Virus record (IMG/VR): IMGVR_UViG_3300043409_000487
Coordinates: 1-57,453 of that record
Origin: a virus
Direction: 5' to 3' (one strand)
Length of the DNA: 57,453 nucleotides
Part shown: one piece after another, positions 16,159-22,983 of the stretch
Position numbering within the stretch: the stretch's first letter is position 1
Layout: each line of letters begins with the position of its first letter
Position numbers and translations under genes: made by a program
The notes under the pieces: generated by a model
Database searches by the model: none
The model's input: the letters and a program-made list of their open reading frames with translations, nothing else
Told to the model about the DNA's origin: nothing

Positions 16159-16683
16159 ATGTTTACTTTATCACAAATCACCGCCCTCACTTCTTCAGAA
16201 GAAACCAAAACAGCTGAGATGTTGTCTGTGTACAACGAACTCGCAACTGCGTTGGGCTTGAAGTCAGTTAATAAATTCGCAGACCGCAAAACAGCAGTTC
16301 GTCGCTTGAATGAAATTGTCACCCAAGCAAATGAAGCTGGCATTTTAGAATCAGAAAAGCCAACCAAAGTAACAAAGGTCAAAGAACCAAAAGAACGCAA
16401 ATCAATTGCTGTGAACTATCTTGGTATGCGTGCTGACCTTTACCCAAATGGCGTTCAACAAGTCCCAACACGTGGTGCAACTTGGCTGAAATGCTTTGAG
16501 TTGTTGCGTGCTGGTGCCACTGAAGAGCAGTTGCTTGGCGTGTGGGAAGGCAATCCAAAGGCTAAGACTAATGCTTACGAAATGACACGTATTTTCTGCA
16601 CTCGCTTCGGCTGGGGCACTCGTTCGGAAGACGGGAAAATCTTCTTAATAACTCTCGAAGAGAAACGCAATGCAAGCAAATAA
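16159..16683 (+). CDS. Probable DNA-binding protein of the hypermodification operon
   Basis: A 174-residue basic protein. Residues 25-60 carry LGLKSVNKFADRKTAVRRLNEIV, a motif found in many small phage and bacterial DNA-associated proteins. A Lys/Glu linker (about 72-88) leads to a C-terminal domain with RAGATEEQLLGVW and YEMTRIFCTRFGW that looks like a winged helix. It is the first gene after the 16076 promoter and overlaps the next gene, so it may regulate or assist the DNA-modifying enzymes. No enzyme motif is visible. Confidence 0.5.
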   Translation: MFTLSQITALTSSEETKTAEMLSVYNELATALGLKSVNKFADRKTAVRRLNEIVTQANEAGILESEKPTKVTKVKEPKERKSIAVNYLGMRADLYPNGVQQVPTRGATWLKCFELLRAGATEEQLLGVWEGNPKAKTNAYEMTRIFCTRFGWGTRSEDGKIFLITLEEKRNASK

Positions 16684-17518
16684 GATGAAGATTGAGGAGT
16701 TCGGAGCAATGCTCCTCTCCACAAAAGACCTTGACCCTGTTTACGTGGCTTTGGTAAACAGTGGTTGGGATTCTGAAAAGATTAAGCGGTGGATGGTAGC
16801 CTACTGGTGTCTATACCACTGCGGTGTGTCCTGCCATATCTCAGAATTTGAAGGTAAGGAATTTTGGGACAAGTTGATGGAAGCAGCTAAGAATGAAACA
16901 GCTTCCCCAATTGGTGAGCGTTGGTCACGTGGTGCTGAACGGAGACATTGGCGTGGTCAACAGGCGGTATCTTCTGCGCAGGAATTGATGGACAAGTACG
17001 AACGTCCAGAGCAGATGGTGGACTATATTGCTGGTGAAGGTGGAACATTCGCTGAAATTAGCAAGCGTGCACAAACTCACCGTGGGTTTGGTGACTGGAT
17101 TGGGTTCAAAATTGCTGACATGTGCGAACGTGTGCTTGGCAAGCCAGTTGCATTTGACAATGCAGCGGTGTTCATGTTCAAAGACCCAGAGAAGGCTGCG
17201 TGGATGCTTTGGGCAGAACGTAACCCTGAAATTGCCAACAACCCACATGCAACACCCAAACGAGAAGTTGTGCTGAATGGTGTGGCAGACTACCTGATGA
17301 ACCACTTCGCAGGTTACACTGCTCCACCACTGCACGACAGACCAGTGAACATCCAAGAGGTTGAGACCATACTGTGTAAGTGGAAGTCACATATGAATGG
17401 ACACTACCCTGCAGTCAAGGACATTCGTGAAATTCGACACGGGTTGGAAGACTGGTTTAGTGCTTCTGTGTCCGCACAGCAACTATACGCAGCAATGCCA
17501 ACTGGAGAATCATCATGA
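16670..17518 (+). CDS. Amino acid:DNA transferase / alpha-glutamyl-putrescinyl-thymine pyrophosphorylase-type enzyme
   Basis: A 282-residue protein whose helical core has WMVAYWCLYHCGVSCHISEF, RWSRGAERRHWRGQQA and GFGDWIGFKIADMCERV followed by VFMFKDPEKAA. I recognise this as the helical superfamily that replaces the pyrophosphate of pyrophosphoryl-hydroxymethyluracil in DNA with an amino acid or polyamine. The transferase (AADT) clade is my best match, but the two related clades cannot be separated here. It lies next to the flavoprotein (ATGA overlap at 17515). The start at 16670 is not strongly supported; ATG 16685 is an alternative. Confidence 0.7.
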   Translation: MQANKMKIEEFGAMLLSTKDLDPVYVALVNSGWDSEKIKRWMVAYWCLYHCGVSCHISEFEGKEFWDKLMEAAKNETASPIGERWSRGAERRHWRGQQAVSSAQELMDKYERPEQMVDYIAGEGGTFAEISKRAQTHRGFGDWIGFKIADMCERVLGKPVAFDNAAVFMFKDPEKAAWMLWAERNPEIANNPHATPKREVVLNGVADYLMNHFAGYTAPPLHDRPVNIQEVETILCKWKSHMNGHYPAVKDIREIRHGLEDWFSASVSAQQLYAAMPTGESS

Positions 17519-18369
17519 TTGCAGACACCATTGTAATTGGCAACGGCTTATTCGGTGCAATCATAGCCAAGTCTTTGAGAGCAATTGGACAAACTGTATT
17601 TGTCATTGACTCCAACGAAGAACGTGCTGGCAGTAAGCCAGCAGGGTGTTTGATGAAGCCAAGTTGGTACTCTGGACTTGGTAAAGAGGTTCATGAACCA
17701 AGTATGAAATTGCTTGATTCTTTGTACGGGGTGCAAACAGTCCAATTCAGCATAAAGCCAGTTGGTTCTGCAGAAGTGTATTGGATACCACCGTCCTCAA
17801 TACTCTCAGGTGAATATTGTGTCGGAAAAGTGACAGACATTAAACAAGCTGATGGTGGTTGGCTTGTTGCCGCAGATATTGGGGACTTTGAGATGTACCA
17901 CGCATGCAAGAATCTCGTGGTTGCTGCTGGTGTTTGGACGGAAAAGCTGCTTGAAAAACTTGGTGTATTCCCCAAAGGAGGTATGGCAGCCCAAACAGGT
18001 ATTAGCTGGGTGTGGGATGGTGCACTCAAAGAAAATACCATATCAGTGTGGGCACCATACCGTCAGTTAGTCGCTATGAACTTCGGTGAAGGCAAGTGTT
18101 GGGCTGGAGACGGAACGTCAATCAAGGATGTAAACTTCGGAGAGAAGCATGTACAAGCCAGCTGGAATAGATGCTCACCGTACGCAGAGGCTTCAGGTGG
18201 ATTTACTAACGGCAAGGGTATTATTGGCATGCGTCCATATATGAAGGGGCATAAGCCTTGCTATCTGGCAGAACCTCTGTCAGGACTTTGGGTTGCTACG
18301 GGTGGTGCTAAGAATGGTACTGTGGCAGCTGGTTATTGTGCACACGTTATAACGGAGGCTTTGAAATGA
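17515..18369 (+). CDS. FAD-dependent oxidoreductase (DNA hypermodification flavin lyase type)
   Basis: A 284-residue protein with the dinucleotide-binding loop GNGLFG at residues 9-14, an acidic strand end (FVIDSNEERAGSKPAGC) and a late GLWVATGGAKNG typical of the D-amino-acid-oxidase fold. In phages making modified thymidines, such a flavoenzyme acts on an amino-acid adduct on DNA; after glycine addition it would leave an aminomethyl base. The neighbours (transferase, GNAT, kinase) make that role likely. A generic amine or glycine oxidase is the alternative. Confidence 0.75.
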   Translation: MIADTIVIGNGLFGAIIAKSLRAIGQTVFVIDSNEERAGSKPAGCLMKPSWYSGLGKEVHEPSMKLLDSLYGVQTVQFSIKPVGSAEVYWIPPSSILSGEYCVGKVTDIKQADGGWLVAADIGDFEMYHACKNLVVAAGVWTEKLLEKLGVFPKGGMAAQTGISWVWDGALKENTISVWAPYRQLVAMNFGEGKCWAGDGTSIKDVNFGEKHVQASWNRCSPYAEASGGFTNGKGIIGMRPYMKGHKPCYLAEPLSGLWVATGGAKNGTVAAGYCAHVITEALK

Positions 18370-18788
18370 TTACTATTCGAACGGCAGTGGTTGAAGACCA
18401 CAATGAAATACTGAAGGTTGCAAAGCAGTCTAAGTACACCAAGGACTTCAGCAACACGGTCATGTTTAGTTCACCCGAAGCCTATGCCAAGGGGTGGATT
18501 CGTGTTGCTGAAGAAGACGGCAAGGTTATTGGGTTTACCTGTATCCGTGAAAAAGTAAGGCAGCCAGAAACTGTGCTCTACTTCATAACTGTTGACAAGG
18601 ACACAAAGGGCAAGGGTGTGGGCAAACTGTTGATACAAGACATCATCGACAGAACTCGACACAATACATTGGCACTCAACGTGGCAAAGGACAACACTGA
18701 AGCCAAGCAGTTTTATGACACCCTTGGGTTTGTTGTGGTCGGTGAATCGCTTGCAGGCAAGGGCTGGGCTTTGCGCAAAAGTTGGTAA
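18366..18788 (+). CDS. GNAT N-acetyltransferase
   Basis: A 140-residue GCN5-type acetyltransferase. The acetyl-CoA loop appears as KDTKGKGVGKLLIQ (residues about 79-92), followed by LNVAKDNTEAKQFYDTLGF, the usual substrate-side strand and helix. It overlaps the flavoprotein gene by four bases. By comparison with PaMx11-like phages, in which a GNAT acetylates 5-aminomethyl-uracil in DNA, this enzyme probably caps the modified base. Acetylation of another small amine cannot be excluded. Confidence 0.75.
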   Translation: MITIRTAVVEDHNEILKVAKQSKYTKDFSNTVMFSSPEAYAKGWIRVAEEDGKVIGFTCIREKVRQPETVLYFITVDKDTKGKGVGKLLIQDIIDRTRHNTLALNVAKDNTEAKQFYDTLGFVVVGESLAGKGWALRKSW

Positions 18789-18795
18789 CTTACGG

Positions 18796-18839
18796 ATTGA
18801 CCGTAACAAAAGAAAATGTATACTTCTGTTACGGTCAAT
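18796..18839 (+). promoter_or_regulatory. Strong hairpin before the DNA-kinase gene
   Basis: ATTGACCGTAAC (18796-18807) and GTTACGGTCAAT (18828-18839) are perfect complements over 12 bp with a 20-base loop. It sits between the GNAT stop and the ribosome site (AGAAAAGGAG) of 18868. Without a T-run it looks more like an mRNA stabiliser, processing site or translational operator than a terminator. No sigma-70 promoter is convincing. Confidence 0.6.
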
Positions 18840-18867
18840 GTTGGCTGAATTAGAAAAGGAGAATCAA

Positions 18868-19428
18868 ATGATTATCTCAATACGTGGAACCTCTGGTTCT
18901 GGCAAGACAACTTTAGTACGTTCCGTGCTGGAGAAATACCCAAATAAAGAACCAGAGTACATTCAAGGCAGAAAACAGCCGATTGGATACGTGATGTCTG
19001 GTTCTTCAGAACTTCGTGATTGCTATGTTGTTGGGCATTATGAAGCAGCCTGTGGTGGGTGCGACACAATCACATCTTACGAACAAGTGTTCGAAATTGT
19101 GCGTGAAAAGGTTCAGCAGTACCCAGCAGTGTTGTTCGAGGGTTTGCTCCTAACAGCAGAGAACAAGCGTTCAGCAGCATTGGCAGGGGATTACCCAGAC
19201 ACACACTTCGTGTTCCTAGACGTTCCTCTAGAGCAGTGCATTGCTCAGGTAAACCAACGTCGTTGGGCTAAAGATGCAAGCAAGCCTCCAGTGAACCCTA
19301 AGAATACTGCGAGTAAGCACAAAGGTGCTGTCTCCAACAAACGTCACTTGGATTCAGTTGGAGCTAATACATATTTACTGCCACATGCTGATGCAACAGC
19401 TAAGGTGTTGGAGTTATTGCATGTCTAA
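18868..19428 (+). CDS. P-loop kinase, putative 5-hydroxymethyl-uracil DNA kinase
   Basis: A 186-residue P-loop NTPase with Walker A GTSGSGKT at residues 7-14 and a VLFEGLLL Walker-B-like strand near 90. VFLDVPLEQCIAQVNQRR lies near 115-132. It probably phosphorylates hydroxymethyl groups of hmdU in DNA (twice, giving a pyrophosphate leaving group) as in M6- and ViI-like phages. The reading that it is a hydroxymethyl-dUMP kinase making the triphosphate is open. It overlaps the next gene by eight bases. AGAAAAGGAG precedes ATG 18868. Confidence 0.72.
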   Translation: MIISIRGTSGSGKTTLVRSVLEKYPNKEPEYIQGRKQPIGYVMSGSSELRDCYVVGHYEAACGGCDTITSYEQVFEIVREKVQQYPAVLFEGLLLTAENKRSAALAGDYPDTHFVFLDVPLEQCIAQVNQRRWAKDASKPPVNPKNTASKHKGAVSNKRHLDSVGANTYLLPHADATAKVLELLHV

Positions 19429-20302
19429 GCAGCCAATGGCAGTTGAGCGTGTAGTTGACTTCTTCAACTATGCTGCCAAGCGTCAAGCCATAAAAGACGC
19501 ACGGGATGCTGGAGTTCCCTTCCCATACAACAACACAGACCCAATTCTGCAGAACTATCGATTCTGCAACGTGTTCCGTGAAGACGACACTGTCACAACG
19601 TGGTTCAGAGAAAACATCCGCAGCAAGTTAGAAGGCGATAGCAAGGTGTTCATTGCAACAGTTGCCTTCCGTTGGTTCAATCGTGTGACAACGGGGGAAT
19701 TGATTAAGGACGTTTTAGTCGACAAGGGCTGGGATGCTGCTGAAGTCACCCAACGGCTTACTGGTGTCAGTCCAGTCACAACTGGTGCTTACATGATAAA
19801 GACTCCTGCAAAGATGTCCAAGTTGGATGGCTTAGTTCAGTGTATAAACAACATTGCGATAGATGTGCAGTTGGAACCAGAAAAAGTTTTCAATATCACA
19901 GAAAACACCACATTAGAGCAAGTCTGGGAGCAGCTAAGAAAATACCCGTACATGGGTAACTTCATGGCATATGAAGTTGTCACAGACCTTCGACACACAC
20001 ACCTGCTGCGCAATGCACCCGACACCAACTCTTGGGCTTCCGTTGGTCCAGGAGCAGCCAGAGGTATTGAGCGCATACTTAACGTCCCTGTGGGCAGTAA
20101 GTATTCCTACGCTAGCCAAAAAGACATACCAGTTTTGCTTGAATACATGCAAGAACTGTTAGAACTCTCTCGTGTCTATTGGTCAGGTGACAGATTGTGG
20201 GAAATGAGAGAGGTAGAACACACACTATGTGAGTTCGACAAATACGAACGTGCCCTAACAGGCGAAGGTAAACCAAAACAAATCTTTAGAAAAGGAGTAT
20301 GA
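19421..20302 (+). CDS. Helical hypermodification enzyme (hmdU DNA kinase helical domain / pyrophosphorylase-like)
   Basis: A 293-residue all-helical protein with DPILQNYRFCNVFREDD (residues about 36-52), WFRENIR, and GAYMIKTP. The DPIL..YRF.NV.REDD signature belongs to the helical domain that in some phages is fused to the hmdU DNA kinase and is related to alpha-glutamyl/putrescinyl-thymine pyrophosphorylases. Here it is a separate gene coupled to the kinase. It probably helps activate or substitute the base; its exact step is not decidable from sequence. Confidence 0.65.
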   Translation: MSKQPMAVERVVDFFNYAAKRQAIKDARDAGVPFPYNNTDPILQNYRFCNVFREDDTVTTWFRENIRSKLEGDSKVFIATVAFRWFNRVTTGELIKDVLVDKGWDAAEVTQRLTGVSPVTTGAYMIKTPAKMSKLDGLVQCINNIAIDVQLEPEKVFNITENTTLEQVWEQLRKYPYMGNFMAYEVVTDLRHTHLLRNAPDTNSWASVGPGAARGIERILNVPVGSKYSYASQKDIPVLLEYMQELLELSRVYWSGDRLWEMREVEHTLCEFDKYERALTGEGKPKQIFRKGV

Positions 20303-20304
20303 AA

Positions 20305-20883
20305 ATGGCTACTATTAAGTTGTCAGAACGTCTAAGAGGCATGATTCAGAAACACATAGTCAATGATTCTGCACAAAAGGCTGCATTATCTGCAGTAAGG
20401 GAAGCACGACAAGAACACAACAAGACGTTCTATGAGGCGTGGTATACCAAAGAAGAACGTGAGTTACTTGCATCTTTGCCACGCACTTGGGTGAAGAATA
20501 AGCAGTATGCTGAGATATTCTTGGAAAATGACCGTGGTTGGGACAATTGTGACTTTGGTGAAGAAAAGCCACTTGATTATAACGGTGGGAACAGATTCTC
20601 AGTCCCCAAAGACCACCCGTTCAGTATTCGTTACTATCAGCTGAAGCGTAAGTTAGAGGAGGCTGAAACTGAACTTGGTGTACTGGAACTCAAGGTGAAG
20701 GGTGTGCTCAGCAGCTTTACAACAGTAGCAGCTTTGCAAAAAGGCTGGTCAGAAATTGAGCCGTATATTCAAGCAGCCTTGACCGAAAACGGTATGGACG
20801 GTGGTAAAGTTTACCTCCCAGCAATTCCAGTTGCTGAGTTGAACGACATCCTCAAACTTCCAAAACAAGGTGAACAACAATGA
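20305..20883 (+). CDS. Unknown protein in hypermodification cluster (Nmad5-like?)
   Basis: A 192-residue, strongly helical protein (LRGMIQKHIV at the N-terminus, YQLKRKLEEAETELGVLELKVKG coiled coil near 110-130). It has KTFYEAWYTKEERELLASLP around residues 40-60. It is sandwiched between the transferase-type gene and the thymidylate-synthase homologue and is coupled to the latter (ATGA). The layout recalls the 'nucleotide modification associated' small helical families, but this is a weak match. The second ATG, 20305, is preferred because GGAG is too close to the first ATG (20299). Confidence 0.5.
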   Translation: MATIKLSERLRGMIQKHIVNDSAQKAALSAVREARQEHNKTFYEAWYTKEERELLASLPRTWVKNKQYAEIFLENDRGWDNCDFGEEKPLDYNGGNRFSVPKDHPFSIRYYQLKRKLEEAETELGVLELKVKGVLSSFTTVAALQKGWSEIEPYIQAALTENGMDGGKVYLPAIPVAELNDILKLPKQGEQQ

Positions 20884-21962
20884 TAGTTATTCGTGCTAAA
20901 AACGTACAAGATGCGTTGTGGCGTGGTATGGGCTTACTCGGAACTTCAGGTGTAAAGCGTGATTCCAGAAACGGTACTGTGTTGATGGCTCCAGAGCCTG
21001 TAACTACGGTTTATGAAAACCCAACGGAACGTGTGTTGTTCTGGCAACCACGTGATGCAAACCCATTCTTTCATTTGTTTGAAAGCCTATGGATGTTGGC
21101 TGGTAGAAACGACACCGCTTTTGTCTGTGAGTTTGTCAAGCGCATGTCCGACTATTCTGACGATGGTGAGACCTTCCACGGTGCGTATGGATACCGCTGG
21201 GTTCAACACTTTGGGTTTGACCAATTACAGCCAATAGTTGAAGCGTTGTGGAAAAATAAAGATGACAGACGTCAAGTGCTGCAAATCTGGGATGCTACTG
21301 CTGACTTAGGTAAACAAGGCAAGGACTTCCCCTGCAACATTGCGGTGCACTTCCAAGTGAATGTCAACGGTGCATTGGACATGTCTGTGTTCAACCGTTC
21401 CAATGACATGATATGGGGTGCGTATGGTGCAAATGCTGTTCACTTCTCCGTGCTTCAAGAATATATGGCAGGGGCAATTGGGATTCCAGTTGGTCAGTAC
21501 AGACAGGTGAGTGATAACTTCCATGCGTATACAGCAGTTTGGGAGCCTCTGGCTGAAGCCATGATGTACCAACCCCACGGTGAAGGCAGCATACTCAATA
21601 CCAACCACTACTTGAACCACACAACCCAAACCACCCCCTTGGGCGTTACACCAGAAAACCACGAAGAATTCATCCAAGACTGTATTGAATTCTGTCAGTA
21701 TGTTGTAACTGGAATTCCCAGTACATACACACCTAAGTCACAGTTCTTTAGCGGTGTGGTCATGCCAATGTTCATTGCCCACCAGAACTACAAACAAACT
21801 TCTGGTGTAGAAAAGTATGACTCCACCCTCCAGTTACTGGACGAGGTTACTGGACAAGATTGGGCGTTGGGTGCTTCCCTTTGGGTCATGTCAAGACGTG
21901 ACAAGTTCATGAAAGCCCAGCGGTTGCAACGTGCGCAGGACGATGGGGTATTCTATGAATAG
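20880..21962 (+). CDS. Thymidylate-synthase homologue, probable dUMP hydroxymethylase
   Basis: A 360-residue protein with the thymidylate-synthase nucleophile motif PCNIAVHF (Cys near residue 150) and the dUMP-binding RSNDMIWGAYGANAVHFSVLQEYMA segment. A QVSDNFHAY segment follows. Family members in hydroxymethyl-uracil phages use water to trap the methylene-folate intermediate and make 5-hydroxymethyl-dUMP rather than dTMP. That assignment rests on context (hmdU kinase and transferases), since methylase and hydroxymethylase look alike at this level. It overlaps the HD hydrolase gene by eight bases. Confidence 0.78.
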   Translation: MIVIRAKNVQDALWRGMGLLGTSGVKRDSRNGTVLMAPEPVTTVYENPTERVLFWQPRDANPFFHLFESLWMLAGRNDTAFVCEFVKRMSDYSDDGETFHGAYGYRWVQHFGFDQLQPIVEALWKNKDDRRQVLQIWDATADLGKQGKDFPCNIAVHFQVNVNGALDMSVFNRSNDMIWGAYGANAVHFSVLQEYMAGAIGIPVGQYRQVSDNFHAYTAVWEPLAEAMMYQPHGEGSILNTNHYLNHTTQTTPLGVTPENHEEFIQDCIEFCQYVVTGIPSTYTPKSQFFSGVVMPMFIAHQNYKQTSGVEKYDSTLQLLDEVTGQDWALGASLWVMSRRDKFMKAQRLQRAQDDGVFYE

Positions 21963-22461
21963 CCTAGAACTTGTTCAAGAGTACAGAACTGCCACGAAGG
22001 TGGAGCGTTGTCACACAATACCCCACCATGGTTCTTACTCCATTGGACAACATTCTGCGGATGCCTTGGCTTTGTTATTTGCAATAAAGCCAACTGTCAG
22101 CGCAAACCTTTGCAAGGCTATGTTGATGCATGACTTTGCTGAGCAGTACCTTGGTGACTTGCCAGCAACTGCAAAGTGGGAAAACCCAAAGTTGAAGCAG
22201 GTGTATGAAGAGGCTGAAGAACAAGCGTTGAAGAGCCTCTGTGGTGACTTTGACCTGACGGAAGAGGAAGCTATTTGGCTCAGATGGGCTGACATTCTGG
22301 AATTCTTCTTTTGGTGCTTAGACCAACAACGTCTTGGCAACATGAATGTGCAGCAACCTTTGAAAAATGCAGCTGGGTGGATTCAGAAGAACTTGAATAC
22401 TGCACCAGAACAAATCATACAACTGATAGGAGAAATTACGGATGAGAACAAGCAAGCCTAG
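21955..22461 (+). CDS. HD-domain nucleotide phosphohydrolase (YfbR-like)
   Basis: A 168-residue HD hydrolase. Metal ligands are visible as RCHTIPHHGSYSIGQHSADA (His33-like), AMLMHDFAEQYLGDLPAT (His-Asp pair) and a late RWADILEF Asp. It probably removes phosphate from deoxynucleoside monophosphates. In phages that replace thymine it may hydrolyse dTMP so that hmdUMP is used; that substrate is inferred. ATG 21955 lies inside the end of the synthase gene. Confidence 0.75.
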   Translation: MNSLELVQEYRTATKVERCHTIPHHGSYSIGQHSADALALLFAIKPTVSANLCKAMLMHDFAEQYLGDLPATAKWENPKLKQVYEEAEEQALKSLCGDFDLTEEEAIWLRWADILEFFFWCLDQQRLGNMNVQQPLKNAAGWIQKNLNTAPEQIIQLIGEITDENKQA

Positions 22462-22642
22462 TCCAGCAGTTGAAGTGGACGTCGAAGTAAGACGTGAAAC
22501 GGAAAAGGCTTATTTGGTATTTTGTGTTGACAAGGAACATTGGATACCAAAAAGTCAAATCAGCGACACAGTCGAAGAGAATGGCAAAATAACTGCCGTC
22601 TTTATCCCAGAATGGTTAGCGAATGAAAAGGGCTTAATATGA
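22442..22642 (+). CDS. Small phage protein of WIPKSQI family
   Basis: A 66-residue protein that starts inside the HD gene end. It contains EKAYLVFCVDKEHWIPKSQISDTVEE, a pattern met in many small phage proteins with no assigned function. It overlaps the downstream DUF3310 gene (ATGA). Confidence 0.55.
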   Translation: MRTSKPSPAVEVDVEVRRETEKAYLVFCVDKEHWIPKSQISDTVEENGKITAVFIPEWLANEKGLI

Positions 22643-22983
22643 CAACTGCGAATGATAAACAAGTTGGTGGAGAACACTACCAGAGTGAATACCAACACTG
22701 GGACTATGTCCCACAGGCTGAGTTGGACTACCACCAAGGGTGCGCAACAAAGTATTTGCGCTTTCGTAAAAAGAATGGCATGCAAGACCTGCAGAAGTTA
22801 CGGCACTATGTAGAGAAGTTGCAGGAGAAGCAGGAGAAGCGCAGAGAACTGTCCGAACGGTTTGGTGGGGCAAACGGCTTAACTGCCCAAGAGACAGCAC
22901 TAGCGGTTGCAATAGCCACGTCAGACTTTGATAAGGCTTTGCGTATTGTTGATGACTTAATCTTCGAGTGGGACGGAAAATGA
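22639..22983 (+). CDS. DUF3310 (SaV-like) small protein
   Basis: A 114-residue protein with KQVGGEHYQ...YQHWDYV near the start and GCATKYLRFRKKNGMQDLQKLRHYVEKL around residues 35-62. These features define the DUF3310 family, which is common in phage genomes near replication genes. A helical, charged C-terminal half follows. Role unknown; possibly a nucleotide or DNA metabolism accessory. Confidence 0.75.
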   Translation: MTTANDKQVGGEHYQSEYQHWDYVPQAELDYHQGCATKYLRFRKKNGMQDLQKLRHYVEKLQEKQEKRRELSERFGGANGLTAQETALAVAIATSDFDKALRIVDDLIFEWDGK

